64,000 nt of DNA from NCBI RefSeq assembly GCF_001718695.1, contig NZ_CP013420.1, positions 2,232,001-2,296,000 on the forward strand, read 5' to 3'. Shown here piece by piece: positions 53,990 through 63,085 of this stretch (within the stretch, counting starts at the first letter, position 1; each line of letters opens with the position of its first letter). The notes under the pieces are model-generated. The model was not told the origin of the DNA. It saw nothing but the letters and a program-made list of their open reading frames with translations, and ran no database searches. The stretch comes from Burkholderia ubonensis (lineage in GTDB: Bacteria > Pseudomonadota > Gammaproteobacteria > Burkholderiales > Burkholderiaceae). Made by a program: the position numbers and the translations under genes.

Positions 53990-56325
53990 GTATGCCCCCA
54001 ATCGGTTGTGGCGAGAGTCAGAACGCGAGCGCGGCGGCCGGATTGATTGGCGCCGTGCGTCGCACGGGTTTCGCGGTTCAGCGCCGCGACGTCGACGATC
54101 AGCGCGACGCTGCCGTCGCCGAGGATCGTTGCTGCCGAGATGCCGTGCACCTTGCGGTAATTGGTTTCGAGGTTCTTCACGACCACCTGCTGCTGGCCGA
54201 CCAGCTCGTCGATCAGCATCGCGAAGCGGCGGCCCTCGGTTTCCATGATCGTGACGATTCCCTGGGTCGGGTCGGTGCGCGCCTCGTCCACCGAGAACAC
54301 TTCATGCAGCGCGACGAGCGGCAGGTATTCGCCGCGCACGCGCACCACGCGCTCGCCGTTGCCGACCGTGTAGATGTCGTCCGCGGACGGCTGCAGCGAC
54401 TCCATCACGAAATTGAGCGGCAGGATGAAGATCTCGCCGCCGACCTTCACCGACATCCCGTCGAGGATCGCGAGCGTGAGCGGCAGCACGATGCGCGTGG
54501 TCGTGCCCTTGCCGGCGTGCGACGAAATTTCGACGTGGCCGCCCATCGACTGGATGTTGCGCTTCACGACGTCCATGCCGACGCCGCGGCCCGACACGTC
54601 GGTCACCGTCTCGGCGGTCGAGAAGCCCGGCGCGAAGATCAGCTGCCAGACTTCGTCGTCGCTGATGGTGTCGGGAATCTGCATGCCCTGCTTCGCGGCC
54701 TTCGCGAGAATGCGCTCGCGGTTCAGGCCGCCGCCGTCGTCGCTGACCTCGATCACGATGTTGCCGCCGTGATGCGCGGCCGACAGCACGAGCTGGCCGA
54801 CCGCGTCCTTGCCGGCCGCGCGCCGCTTGTCGACGGTCTCGATCCCGTGGTCGAGGCTGTTGCGCACGAGGTGGGTGAGCGGATCGATGATCCGCTCGAT
54901 CAGGCTCTTGTCGAGCTCGGTCGCCTGGCCGAACGTGACGAGCTCGACCTGCTTGCCGAGCTTGCCGGCGAGATCGCGCACGAGCCGCGGGAAGCGGCTG
55001 AACACGTAGTCCATCGGCATCATCCGGATCGACATCACCGCTTCCTGCAGGTCGCGCGCGTTGCGCTCGAGCTGCGCCATCCCGTTGAAGAGACGGTCGT
55101 GCAGCGCGGGGTCGAACGCGCTCGCCGTTTCCGCGAGCATCGCCTGCGTGATCACGAGCTCGCCGACCAGGTTGATCAGCTGGTCGACCTTCTCGACGCC
55201 GACGCGGATCGAGCTGCCTTCGGCGCCGCCTGCCGCGCCGGCCGCGCCGCGCGGACGCTTGTCGTCGTGGTGATGGTGGGCGGCATGCGCGTTGGCCGGT
55301 TCGGCGTGCGGCGCTTGCTGCGGCTGGGCTGCGGCGGGCTGTGCCGGCGCCTGCGGCGCGGCCGCGGCGGCCGGCGCCGCCGGTGCGGCGGGCGCTGCGG
55401 GCGCGAACACCTCGACGCGTGCGGCCGGTGCGGCTGCGGCCGCGGCCGGTTCGGCGGCAGCCGGCGTCGCGGCGGCCGGCGCCGGTGCGGGCGCTGCGGC
55501 CTCTGCTGCCGGTGCGCCCGGCGCCGCCGCTGCGGCCGGCGCGGTGCCGCGCGAGATGCGGATCTGGCTGTCGTCGATCACGAAGCAGCAGACCGCGACG
55601 ATGTCGTCGGTCGACACGTCCGACTCCAGCCACAGCGTCAGGTCGCCGCCCGCCTCCTCGCGGCCGACGATGCGGCCGAGATTGCCGAGTTCCTCGGCGA
55701 GCAGCTCGCGGTCCTTCGCGTCGACGCCGGTCAGCGTGATCTTCAGGTGCGGGCCTTCGGCGCCGGCATCGGCCCCGCCTGCCGCCGGATGGGCGGCCGC
55801 GACGGCCTGTTCGATCACGTGGTCCGGCGCGCTATCGCCGGCGGCGGCGGGCTCCGGCGCAGCCGCAGCCGGCGCAGCGGGCGCGGGTGCGGCGGCCGCA
55901 GCCGGCGCGGGCGCCGGTGCTGCCGCGGCCGTGCCGCTCGCGGCCTTCAGCCGTTCGAGCTTCGCGCAGATCGCCGCGGCGGCTGCCGCATCGGGCTCCG
56001 CGCTCGCGCGATAGTCGGCGAGCTGGTCGGACAGCACGTCCTTCGCCTCGAGGAAGACGTCGACCATCTCCTTCGTCAGCTTCAGCTCGTGGTTGCGCAC
56101 GCGGTCAAGCAGCGATTCGAGGATGTGCGTCGTCTCGGTGAGCGCGGTGAAGCCGAAGGTCGCCGCGCCGCCCTTGATCGAATGCGCGGCGCGGAAGATC
56201 GCCGCGCCGTCCTCGGGATCGAGCGCGTCGACGTCCAGATTCAGCAGCAGCTGCTCCATCTGCGCGAGCAGCTCGTCCGCCTCGTCGAAGAATGTCTGGT
56301 AGAACTGAGTGATGTCGAGAGTCAT
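53968..56325 (-). CDS. cheA: Chemotaxis histidine kinase CheA
   Basis: A 785-residue kinase. P1 (Hpt) domain has the phosphorylated histidine in [17 protein letters not shown] (residue 48). Long Ala/Pro linkers follow, then a P2-like part, P3 dimerisation, and the P4 kinase with N box [53 protein letters not shown] and [17 protein letters not shown]5 ends with [13 protein letters not shown]. The last 30 residues as written ([18 protein letters not shown]...) do not look like CheA and overlap cheW. One base fewer near 54041-54052 would give ...INPAAALAF and a stop at 54018, before cheW. The start has a good ATG 56325. Confidence 0.93.
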   Translation of the reverse strand: MTLDITQFYQTFFDEADELLAQMEQLLLNLDVDALDPEDGAAIFRAAHSIKGGAATFGFTALTETTHILESLLDRVRNHELKLTKEMVDVFLEAKDVLSDQLADYRASAEPDAAAAAAICAKLERLKAASGTAAAAPAPAPAAAAAPAPAAPAAAAPEPAAAGDSAPDHVIEQAVAAAHPAAGGADAGAEGPHLKITLTGVDAKDRELLAEELGNLGRIVGREEAGGDLTLWLESDVSTDDIVAVCCFVIDDSQIRISRGTAPAAAAAPGAPAAEAAAPAPAPAAATPAAAEPAAAAAAPAARVEVFAPAAPAAPAAPAAAAAPQAPAQPAAAQPQQAPHAEPANAHAAHHHHDDKRPRGAAGAAGGAEGSSIRVGVEKVDQLINLVGELVITQAMLAETASAFDPALHDRLFNGMAQLERNARDLQEAVMSIRMMPMDYVFSRFPRLVRDLAGKLGKQVELVTFGQATELDKSLIERIIDPLTHLVRNSLDHGIETVDKRRAAGKDAVGQLVLSAAHHGGNIVIEVSDDGGGLNRERILAKAAKQGMQIPDTISDDEVWQLIFAPGFSTAETVTDVSGRGVGMDVVKRNIQSMGGHVEISSHAGKGTTTRIVLPLTLAILDGMSVKVGGEIFILPLNFVMESLQPSADDIYTVGNGERVVRVRGEYLPLVALHEVFSVDEARTDPTQGIVTIMETEGRRFAMLIDELVGQQQVVVKNLETNYRKVHGISAATILGDGSVALIVDVAALNRETRATHGANQSGRRARVLTLATTDWGHTCLLKSK

Positions 56326-56358
56326 GCCGGGTCACCGGATAAGGTCGTCGCGGTCAAA

Positions 56359-56736
56359 TCAGGAATCGGCCGGCGCGGACAGCGTCGCGACCAGGTCAAT
56401 CAGCACGGCCGGGTCGATCGGCTTCTCGATCCAGCCAGTCGCGCCCGCATCGCGCGCCGCGGCCTTGAACGCATCGCTGCCCTCGGTCGTCAGCACGAGG
56501 ATCGGCGTGTCCGCGTAGGCGGTCAGCTTGCGCAGCGCCGCGATCACTTCGAGGCCGCTCTTGCGCGGCATGTTCTGATCGGTCAGCACCAGGTCGTACG
56601 CGACGGTGGCCGCCATGTCGAAGCCGGCTTCGCCGTCCGGCGCAACCGTCACGTCGTAGCCGGCCTGCGCGAGCGTCCCCTGCAGGAGCGCACGCATGGT
56701 CGCGGAGTCGTCGATGGCAAGAATGGTTCGGATCAT
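56359..56736 (-). CDS. CheY-like single-domain response regulator
   Basis: A 125-residue receiver protein: ILAIDDSATMRALLQGTLAQAGYDV, phosphorylation aspartate in LVLTDQNMPRKSGLEVIAALR (about residue 53), and the Thr and Lys of VLTTEGSD and WIEKPIDPAVL. It stands between motB and cheA. In many beta-proteobacteria a second CheY-like protein sits here; it may act as a phosphate sink or reporter for CheA, not as the motor-binding CheY, but this is inference. Confidence 0.92.
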   Translation of the reverse strand: MIRTILAIDDSATMRALLQGTLAQAGYDVTVAPDGEAGFDMAATVAYDLVLTDQNMPRKSGLEVIAALRKLTAYADTPILVLTTEGSDAFKAAARDAGATGWIEKPIDPAVLIDLVATLSAPADS

Positions 56737-56759
56737 GTCTGTCTCGGAAGCTGGAAACG

Positions 56760-57776
56760 TCAGGGTTTCGGCGCGACGGCCACGGCGCTCGCGAGCACCG
56801 GCCGGGCGGCCGAGGCGGCGCCCAGCTGCTGCGCGAGCTGCTTCGAGCCCGCGGCGTCTGCCGACAGCGTCGTGGTCGTCGCGTCGTCGCGCATCAGCGC
56901 CTCTTCGGATTTGCGATTCAGCACGATCACGCTGATCCGGCGGTTCTCCGGATCGAGCGGATCGGCCTTGTTCAGGTTCTGCGTCGACGCAAGGCCGAGC
57001 ACGCGCAGCACCTTCGATTCGTCCATGCCGCCCGAGATCAGCTCGCGGCGCGATGCGTTCGCGCGGTCGGCCGACAGCTCCCAGTTGCTGTAGCCGCCTT
57101 CGCCGCCCGCGTATGGCACCGCGTCGGTGTGGCCCTGGACGATGATGCGGTTCGGCACGTCGTTCAGCGTCTTGCCGATCTCACGCAGGATGTCGCGCAT
57201 GTACGGCTCGACGTGGTCGCTCGACATCGCGAACATCGGCCGCTTCTGCGTGTCGACGATCTCGATGCGCAGCCCCATCAGCGTCGAGTCGATGCGGATC
57301 TGCTGCTTGAACTGGCGCAGTGTCGGGTTGGCCTCGATCGCGGCCATCAGCTTGATCTGCAGGTCGTGCAGGCGCGCCTGCTCGCGGCGCTCGAGCGAGC
57401 CCTGCGCCTGGGCCTGCGCTTCGTCGTCGTTCTTCTTCGCGACGCGGTCCGCGAGGCTGGTCGAGCCGTCGGTGCGGCGCGTCGAGCCCGCGTCGACGCT
57501 CGAGATGTCGCGCCCGCCGCCGTTGATGATGCTCGAATCCTGCGAGCTGCGGTCGCCGCTGCCGAACAGCGCGGCCTGCAGCGGCGTGTTGAAGTACTCG
57601 GCGATCCCCTTGAGCTGCACCGGCGTCACCGAGCTCAGCAGCCACATCAACAGGAAGAACGCCATCATCGCGGTCATGAAGTCCGCATACGCGAGCTTCC
57701 AGGCGCCGCCGTGGTGGCCCTTCTTCGCCGGGGCCACCCGCTTGACGACGATTGCGCGATCCTTGCTCTTGCTCAT
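56760..57776 (-). CDS. motB: Flagellar motor protein MotB
   Basis: A 338-residue stator component. The N-terminal KKGHHGGAWKLAYADFMTAMMAFFLLMWLLS carries the proton-binding aspartate (Asp32) and the single membrane segment. The plug region with QAALFGSGDRSSQDSS follows, then the OmpA-like peptidoglycan domain: IVQGHTDAVPYAGGEGGYSNWELSADRANASRRELI and NRRISVIVL. It starts 13 bases after motA. The C-terminal 40 residues are low-complexity. Confidence 0.95.
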   Translation of the reverse strand: MSKSKDRAIVVKRVAPAKKGHHGGAWKLAYADFMTAMMAFFLLMWLLSSVTPVQLKGIAEYFNTPLQAALFGSGDRSSQDSSIINGGGRDISSVDAGSTRRTDGSTSLADRVAKKNDDEAQAQAQGSLERREQARLHDLQIKLMAAIEANPTLRQFKQQIRIDSTLMGLRIEIVDTQKRPMFAMSSDHVEPYMRDILREIGKTLNDVPNRIIVQGHTDAVPYAGGEGGYSNWELSADRANASRRELISGGMDESKVLRVLGLASTQNLNKADPLDPENRRISVIVLNRKSEEALMRDDATTTTLSADAAGSKQLAQQLGAASAARPVLASAVAVAPKP

Positions 57777-57789
57777 CGGGCGCTCCGCG

Positions 57790-58650
57790 TCACTTCGCCT
57801 TCACGCGGCGCACGTGCTCTTCGAGCTCGGCGAACGACGGCCGCTCGGTCGAGAACAGCACCTTGCGGCCGAATTCGACCGCGATCGCCGGCGCGTAGCC
57901 GTTCAGGCTCGCGAGAATCGTGACCTTGATGCACTGGAACATCTTCGTCGACTCGGCGACGCGCTGCTCCGCGAGGCTCGCGAGCGGGCCGATCAGCCCG
58001 TACGACAGCAGGATGCCGAGGAACGTGCCGACCAGCGCCTGCGCGATCATCGCGCCGAGCACCGCGGGCGGCTTGTCGGCGGACGCCATCGTGTGCACGA
58101 CGCCCATCACGGCCGCGACGATGCCGAACGCCGGCATCGCGTCGCCGACGCGCATCAGCGCGTGCGCCGGGCCTTCGCCTTCGGTGTGATGCGTCTCGAT
58201 CTCCTCGTCCATCAGGCTCTCGATCTCGAACGCGTTCATGTTGCCGCCGACCATCAGCCGCAGGTAGTCGGTCAGAAATTCGACGATGTGGCGGTCGGCC
58301 AGGATCTTCGGATACTGGGTGAAGATCGGGCTCTTGTCCGGATCGTCGATGTCGGCCTCGAGCGTCAGCGTGCCTTCCTTGCGCGCTTTCGCGAGCAGCA
58401 CGTACAGGAGCCCCATCAGCTCCATGTAGACGTCCTTGTTGTACTTCGAGCCCTTGAAGAGCGTCGGCAGCACCTGCAAGGTCGCCTTGATCGTCTTCAT
58501 GCCGTTGCCGAGGATGAACGCGCCCACGCCCGCGCCGACGATCATCAGAATTTCGATCGGCTGGATCAATGCGCCCAGATGCCCGCCTGCCAGCGCGTAA
58601 CCGCCGAAGACGGACAAAATCGTCACGAGTGTTCCTACGATAATCAGCAC
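57790..58650 (-). CDS. motA: Flagellar motor protein MotA
   Basis: A 286-residue membrane protein, the proton channel partner of MotB: IIVGTLVTILSVFGGYALAGGHLGALIQPIEILMIVGAGVGAFI, a long cytoplasmic loop with the conserved charged residues, VGDAMPAFGIVAAVMGVVHTM (with the proline of the channel), and AQALVGTFLGILLSYGLIGPLA. The start is GTG 58650. First gene of the mot-che operon, preceded by a sigma-28 promoter at about 47 bases. Confidence 0.95.
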   Translation of the reverse strand: MLIIVGTLVTILSVFGGYALAGGHLGALIQPIEILMIVGAGVGAFILGNGMKTIKATLQVLPTLFKGSKYNKDVYMELMGLLYVLLAKARKEGTLTLEADIDDPDKSPIFTQYPKILADRHIVEFLTDYLRLMVGGNMNAFEIESLMDEEIETHHTEGEGPAHALMRVGDAMPAFGIVAAVMGVVHTMASADKPPAVLGAMIAQALVGTFLGILLSYGLIGPLASLAEQRVAESTKMFQCIKVTILASLNGYAPAIAVEFGRKVLFSTERPSFAELEEHVRRVKAK

Positions 58651-58696
58651 TGCCTGTCCCTCACGAATGGCCGGCGGGGAGACCGCCGTTAAGTGG

Positions 58697-58723
58697 TTTA
58701 CGGCAGTCGGCAGGAAAACTTTG
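58697..58723 (-). promoter_or_regulatory. Sigma-28 (FliA) promoter before the motA-cheZ operon
   Basis: On the minus strand CAAAGTTT (58716-58723), then exactly 11 bases, then GCCGTAAA (58697-58704). The FliA consensus is TAAAGTTT-N11-GCCGATAA, so it fits 7 of 8 and 6 of 8 positions with the canonical spacing. It lies 47 bases from the motA start. It puts the motor/chemotaxis operon under the sigma factor encoded at 36.7-37.4 kb. Confidence 0.8.
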
Positions 58724-58826
58724 GGCGCCCCGCGGCGGCGGCCGGGCCGTGTTTACCAGCATCCCGCGGCGGCTCGCGCCTGCCCGCGGCACGCGGCTGC
58801 GGCCCGCGTCCCCCGCCCCGAGGGGC

Positions 58827-59381
58827 TCACACCGCGAGCGCCGCCTGCCCTGCCTGCGCGGCCGCCGCCTTGCGGGTCTTGCCGGCGCGCGACGGCGGCT
58901 GGCAGAGCCCGCACACGAAACCTTGATGCGGATCATGCGCGTGCGCGACGAAATGGCCGCCGCAGCGCGTGCACGGCGTCATCTGCAGCATTCCCGAATC
59001 GAAGAAGCGCACCAGCGTCCACGCGCGCGTGAGGCTCAGCGCCGCCTCGTCGCCGGACAGGTTCACGTGCTCCAGATACAGCCGGTACGCCTTCACGATC
59101 GCCTGGATCGGCTCGCAGCGGCCGTGGTCCTGCATGAACCGGTAGATGTTGTAGAACAGCGACGAGTGGATGTTCGGCTGCCACGTCATGAACCAGTCGG
59201 TCGAGAACGGCAGCATCCCCTTCGGCGGCGACACGCCCTTCAGCTCCTTGTACAGCTTGATCAGACGGTCCCGCGACAGGCTCGTCTCCGCCTCCAGCAG
59301 CTGCAGCCGGGCACCCAGTTCGATCAGTTCGATGGCGAGGGTGATTTCCTTCACCTCGACCACGACGCTTTTGCTTGCCAT
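58827..59381 (-). CDS. flhC: Flagellar master regulator subunit FlhC
   Basis: A 184-residue zinc protein, DNA-binding part of the FlhD4C2 activator. [53 protein letters not shown] is the known opening. Four cysteines in [14 protein letters not shown] and [11 protein letters not shown] bind zinc. A basic/alanine-rich tail closes the protein. ATG 59381, 94 bases after flhD. It activates class II genes such as flhB and fliA. Confidence 0.95.
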   Translation of the reverse strand: MASKSVVVEVKEITLAIELIELGARLQLLEAETSLSRDRLIKLYKELKGVSPPKGMLPFSTDWFMTWQPNIHSSLFYNIYRFMQDHGRCEPIQAIVKAYRLYLEHVNLSGDEAALSLTRAWTLVRFFDSGMLQMTPCTRCGGHFVAHAHDPHQGFVCGLCQPPSRAGKTRKAAAAQAGQAALAV

Positions 59382-59475
59382 AAGTGTTAGCCGTCCGCCT
59401 CTCGTTGCTTCGGATCAGACGCCCAAGCGCCGGCCGCCGGCGCGGCGCGCCGGGACGAACGCAGGGCAGGGAGCG

Positions 59476-59796
59476 TCAGCGGACGCTTTCGACCGGCTGG
59501 CCGGCCATCAGGATCGCCGAATGGGCATGCGACACCACGGTGCTGCGCCCCTTGTCGGCCAGCGACGACAGCAGTGCGTGATCGTCGAAGCGAAAGCGGC
59601 ACAGCATCTGGTTCGACGCCGCGAGCTTCACGGTCTGGGCAAGCGTGAGGTTCCCGAGGACATCGGCCAGTTCCTCGGAAATTCCCATGCGGAACATGCC
59701 CATCGCTTTGTCCTCGCGCAGCAGGCGTTGCGCGAGCAGGAGGTACGACAGGTTTACCTCTTTGATCTCACTGAGCATTTCGCTTGTAGCGCTCAT
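59476..59796 (-). CDS. flhD: Flagellar master regulator subunit FlhD
   Basis: A 106-residue helical protein with the family's EIKEVNLSYLLLAQRLLREDKAMGMFRMGISEELADVLGNLTLAQTVKLAASNQMLCRFRFDD. ATG 59796 is the only suitable start. It pairs with FlhC; expression begins at a promoter about 300 bases upstream. First gene of the flhDC operon. Confidence 0.95.
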   Translation of the reverse strand: MSATSEMLSEIKEVNLSYLLLAQRLLREDKAMGMFRMGISEELADVLGNLTLAQTVKLAASNQMLCRFRFDDHALLSSLADKGRSTVVSHAHSAILMAGQPVESVR

Positions 59797-60440
59797 GATT
59801 TCCCCGTTAAGAGCCTTTGGCCATTCGTGTTATGAAAACGTTTGCTCGACGTGGCGGCTCGTGGCGCGCAATCGGCATGTTTATGGTCTTACAACGGGAT
59901 TTTGGCTAAACGGGTTTTATGCCGGTATCAGCAAAGTGGCGTGCGCTGCGCAGGATTTGTCTGTAAACCGTGTAGGAATTTTTCCGACAGAAAAAATGCC
60001 CGGTGGGGACGGGTGAAACCCGGATCTGTCGGAGGAGAGGCGCTGCAGAGCGCGTAGACGGGGGAAGCTGGAACGGCGGGGCGCGAGTGAGTCAATCGGT
60101 AAAAATTATAGTGGTTTTTCACGATATCGCAACAATTATGGCCACTGTCTCGATTTCGATTCGCGTGCCCTTTTTCTCGGGGTTTTCTCGTATTTCAGCG
60201 TGTAACAAGCCTTAAGTGTTTGAAAAAACACTCGAACCCCTGAAGGCGATATCCATAATGGACTCCAATGGGCGGCGGCGTGAGCCGCGCCGGTCCGCCC
60301 CGCAGCTTGCCGCCCGGCGTCCCGCATCTCCCCTCGCGGGCCGGTCACGTACCGCTCAACGCGTGCGTCGGCGAGTTCCGCAACCTTGTATCGGACCAGC
60401 ATCCGCACCGGAACCCGCTGGTCGACACTGGAGATCGCCC
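59797..60440. promoter_or_regulatory. Long control region between flhD and a glycosyltransferase gene
   Basis: This 644-base gap holds the divergent start regions of flhDC (leftward) and the glycosyltransferase (rightward). It is distinctly AT-rich between 60095 and 60260, as expected for a highly regulated region where H-NS-like proteins may bind. The flhDC leader is about 300 bases long. No convincing promoter was identified for the rightward gene, and no coding sequence. Confidence 0.6.
60105..60132 (-). promoter_or_regulatory. Sigma-70 type promoter for flhDC
   Basis: On the minus strand TTGCGA (complement of 60127-60132) and a perfect TATAAT (complement of 60105-60110) are separated by 16 bases. 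Transcription would start near 60098, giving a leader of about 300 bases before FlhD's ATG, similar to the long flhDC leaders known in other bacteria. Confidence 0.65.
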
Positions 60441-61505
60441 ATGCGCATTGCCCAGATCGCACCGCTCTACGAAGCCGTCCCGCCGAAACTCTACGGCGGC
60501 ACCGAGCGCGTCGTGTCCTACCTCACCGAAGCCCTCGTCGAGCTCGGCCACGACGTCACGCTGTTCGCGAGCGGCGACTCGGTCACGTCCGCCCGCCTCG
60601 AAGCGGCCTGGCCGCGCGCGCTGCGGCTCGATCCGTCGATCCGCGATGCGATGGCGCCCCACATGCGCCTGCTCGAGCAGGTCGCCCGGGTCGCGCACGA
60701 ATTCGACGTGCTGCACTTCCATCTCGACTACCTGCCGTTTCCGCTGATGTCGCGCCTCGACACGCCGTACGTGACGACGCTGCACGGGCGGCTCGACCTG
60801 CCGGAGCTGCAGCCGGTGTTCGACGCGTTCCCCGACGCGCCCGTCGTGTCGATCTCGAACAACCAGCGCAAGCCGCTGCCGCAGGCCGCGTGGGCCGGCA
60901 CCGTGTATCACGGGCTGCCCGGCACGCTGCTCACGCCGCAACCTGGCGTGAAGCCCGAGTACCTCGCGTTCCTCGGCCGGATCTGCCCGGAAAAGCGCGT
61001 CGACACCGCGATCCGGATCGCCGCGCAAAGCGGACTGCCGCTCAAGATCGCCGCGAAGGTCGACAAGGCCGACGCCGACTACTTCAAGGAAGTGATCGAA
61101 CCGCTGCTCGGCGAGGCGCACGTCGAATTCATCGGCGAGATCAACGAGGCGCAGAAGCCCGCGTTTCTCTCCGGCGCGAAGGCGCTGCTGTTCCCGATCG
61201 ACTGGCCGGAGCCGTTCGGCCTCGTGATGATCGAGGCGATGGCGTGCGGCACGCCGGTCGTCGCGTTCAACCGCGGCTCGGTGCCGGAAGTGATCGAGGA
61301 CGGCGTGACCGGCTTCATCGTCGAGGACGTGCAGGGGGCGGTCGGCGCGCTGCACCGGATCGACGGCCTGTCGCGCGACGCGATCCGCGCGCGCTTCGAC
61401 ACGCGCTTCAGCGCCACGGCGATGGCGCGCCGCTATGTCGAAACCTACGAATCGCTTTGCGCGGCGGCGAAACGCCCGGCGTTGCGCAGGGTCGCCGGAG
61501 CCTGA
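60441..61505 (+). CDS. Group 1 glycosyltransferase (GT4 family)
   Basis: A 354-residue glycosyltransferase with the GT-B fold: RIAQIAPLYEAVPPKLYGGTERVVSYLTEALVELGHDVTLFASGDS is the typical opening, HFHLDYLPFPLMSRLDTPYVTTLHG the acceptor part, EYLAFLGRICPEKRVDTAIRIAAQSGLPLKIAAKVDK the donor domain start, and IDWPEPFGLVMIEAMACGTPVVAFNRGSVPEVIEDGVTGFIV the E-x7-E nucleotide-sugar motif. Single gene; the substrate is unknown. Location right beside flhDC could hint at a link of surface sugar with motility control, but this is weak. ATG 60441. Confidence 0.88.
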   Translation: MRIAQIAPLYEAVPPKLYGGTERVVSYLTEALVELGHDVTLFASGDSVTSARLEAAWPRALRLDPSIRDAMAPHMRLLEQVARVAHEFDVLHFHLDYLPFPLMSRLDTPYVTTLHGRLDLPELQPVFDAFPDAPVVSISNNQRKPLPQAAWAGTVYHGLPGTLLTPQPGVKPEYLAFLGRICPEKRVDTAIRIAAQSGLPLKIAAKVDKADADYFKEVIEPLLGEAHVEFIGEINEAQKPAFLSGAKALLFPIDWPEPFGLVMIEAMACGTPVVAFNRGSVPEVIEDGVTGFIVEDVQGAVGALHRIDGLSRDAIRARFDTRFSATAMARRYVETYESLCAAAKRPALRRVAGA

Positions 61506-61578
61506 CGCGTAAATTCGTCACGAAATACGCCGGAAAAATTGCGTGGAAATCCGCGCGTAAAAGCTGCCGGCATCGAAC

Positions 61579-61613
61579 AAAGAGCCGCATCGTCGATGCG
61601 GCTCTTTCTTTTT
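61579..61613 (+). terminator. Rho-independent terminator after the glycosyltransferase gene
   Basis: AAAGAGCCGCAT pairs with ATGCGGCTCTTT around CGTCG and is followed by CTTTTT. It lies 74 bases after the stop. It could also serve the converging H-NS-like gene from the right. Confidence 0.9.
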
Positions 61614-61648
61614 GCGCGGCGCGCCGATTGGTGCCGGCGATTGATGGA

Positions 61649-61945
61649 TCATTCGATCAGAAAACGGTCGCGGTTTTTGCCGACGATCCAATTCGGCGGC
61701 TTGCCTCGGCCACTCCAGGTGGCGCCCGACTTCGGGTCGCGATATTTCGCCGGCAGCGGCGCCTTTTTCGGCGGACGGCCGCGCCGCGCGCGCTCGGCAA
61801 ATCCCAGATCCTGGGCGGTCAGCCCGTATTCGGCGATCACCCGCTGAACATCGGCAATTACCGCCTCGACTTCCTGGCGGCGCACTTCATCCGCCTGGGC
61901 CTGCAAATCAGCGATCTGCGCCTTGAGTTTCGCGTATTGAGACAT
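61649..61945 (-). CDS. H-NS family histone-like nucleoid protein, copy 2
   Basis: A 98-residue H-NS-like protein: coiled-coil part (KLKAQIADLQAQADEVRRQEVEAVIADVQRVIAEYGLTAQDLGF), linker RRGRPPKKAPLP, and the DNA-binding signature KYRDPKSGATWSGRGKPPNWI. The linker RGRPPKK is an AT-hook-like minor-groove motif. Paralogue of the gene at 25.7 kb, sharing the C-terminal signature but little else. ATG 61945 with GGGAG upstream. The DNA upstream (62045-62120) is AT-rich. Confidence 0.92.
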   Translation of the reverse strand: MSQYAKLKAQIADLQAQADEVRRQEVEAVIADVQRVIAEYGLTAQDLGFAERARRGRPPKKAPLPAKYRDPKSGATWSGRGKPPNWIVGKNRDRFLIE

Positions 61946-62242
61946 ATCGACTCCCTTTTTTTGCATGATGCGGCTCCGCCGACTCCGGCCGGAACGCCGA
62001 CACCCGTTACGTCATCGCACTGCCGCCCTGCTCTTGCCAATTAATTCTGCCATCTTTAACCGATTCGTCTATATCGAGAATGCGGACTTATTCTAATAAA
62101 AGCCGCTCGTCCAGCATTCCTATTTAACAATCGTTGACCCTCTTGGCCCCGATTCGTTTCCTATAATCCAGACCAATTCGGGCGACGAAGTAAATCAGCC
62201 GGCCGCCCATTGGTGTTCACCCTACTTGGACGAGGTCCCTTC

Positions 62243-62980
62243 ATGAACCTTTCTCAACGGCTCGCCGCCGAGGCATTCGGCACCTTCTGGCTGGTGCTCG
62301 GCGGGTGCGGCAGCGCCGTGCTGGCAGCGGCCTTTCCGGGGCTCGGCATCGGTTTCGCCGGCGTCGCGCTGGCCTTCGGCCTCACCGTCCTCACGATGGC
62401 GTTCGCGATCGGACATGTTTCGGGGTGCCATCTGAATCCTGCGGTGAGCGTGGGCCTGACGGTTGCCGGCCGCTTCCCCGCGCGCGATCTCGTGCCGTAC
62501 ATCGTCGCGCAGGTGATCGGCGCGACGCTCGGCGCATTCGTGCTGTACCTGATCGCGACCGGCAAGCCCGGCTTCGACGTCGTCGGCAGCGGCTTCGCGA
62601 CGAACGGCTTCGGCGAACGCTCGCCCGGCCACTACGCGCTCGGCGCGGCGTTCATCTGCGAAGTCGTGATGACCGCCTTCTTCCTGTTCGTGATTCTCGG
62701 CGCGACCGACAAGCGCGCGCCGGCCGGCTTCGCGCCGATCGCGATCGGCCTGTGCCTGACGCTGATCCACCTGATTTCGATTCCGGTCACCAACACGTCG
62801 GTGAACCCGGCCCGCTCGACCGGCCCGGCGCTGTTCGTCGGCGGCGAGGCGATCGGGCAGCTCTGGCTGTTCTGGGTCGCGCCGCTGATCGGCGCGGCGC
62901 TCGCCGGGGTCATCTATCCGCTGGTCGCGGGGCGCGACGCCCCCGGCCGGCTGCCGGCATCCGCTCGCACAAGCGCATAA
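62243..62980 (+). CDS. aqpZ: Aquaporin Z
   Basis: A 245-residue water channel: [65 protein letters not shown] has the first NPA box, and [16 protein letters not shown] the second, with the arginine after NPA as in water-selective channels. Six membrane segments. ATG 62243 is preferred over an upstream GTG. Likely monocistronic with a terminator 70 bases after. Confidence 0.95.
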   Translation: MNLSQRLAAEAFGTFWLVLGGCGSAVLAAAFPGLGIGFAGVALAFGLTVLTMAFAIGHVSGCHLNPAVSVGLTVAGRFPARDLVPYIVAQVIGATLGAFVLYLIATGKPGFDVVGSGFATNGFGERSPGHYALGAAFICEVVMTAFFLFVILGATDKRAPAGFAPIAIGLCLTLIHLISIPVTNTSVNPARSTGPALFVGGEAIGQLWLFWVAPLIGAALAGVIYPLVAGRDAPGRLPASARTSA

Positions 62981-63050
62981 CAACACTACGGGGTCACGCG
63001 AGCAGAGCAGCGAGCCTCACGCTGTCGAACAAAACGAGGCAGGCAGATTC

Positions 63051-63078
63051 AACGGGCGCCGTCGGCGCCCGTTTTTCC
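63051..63078 (+). terminator. Rho-independent terminator after aqpZ
   Basis: AACGGGCGCC pairs with GGCGCCCGTT around GTC, with a T run after it (TTTTCC). It lies between converging aqpZ and the HAD hydrolase gene. Confidence 0.9.
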
Positions 63079-63085
63079 TTTTCGT

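Noticed and set aside
53992..57093. A very long plus-strand open frame (over 1000 codons) opposite cheA and motB
   Set aside because: It is antisense to well-supported chemotaxis genes; its composition is the usual Arg/His/Val-rich mirror of GC-rich coding DNA.
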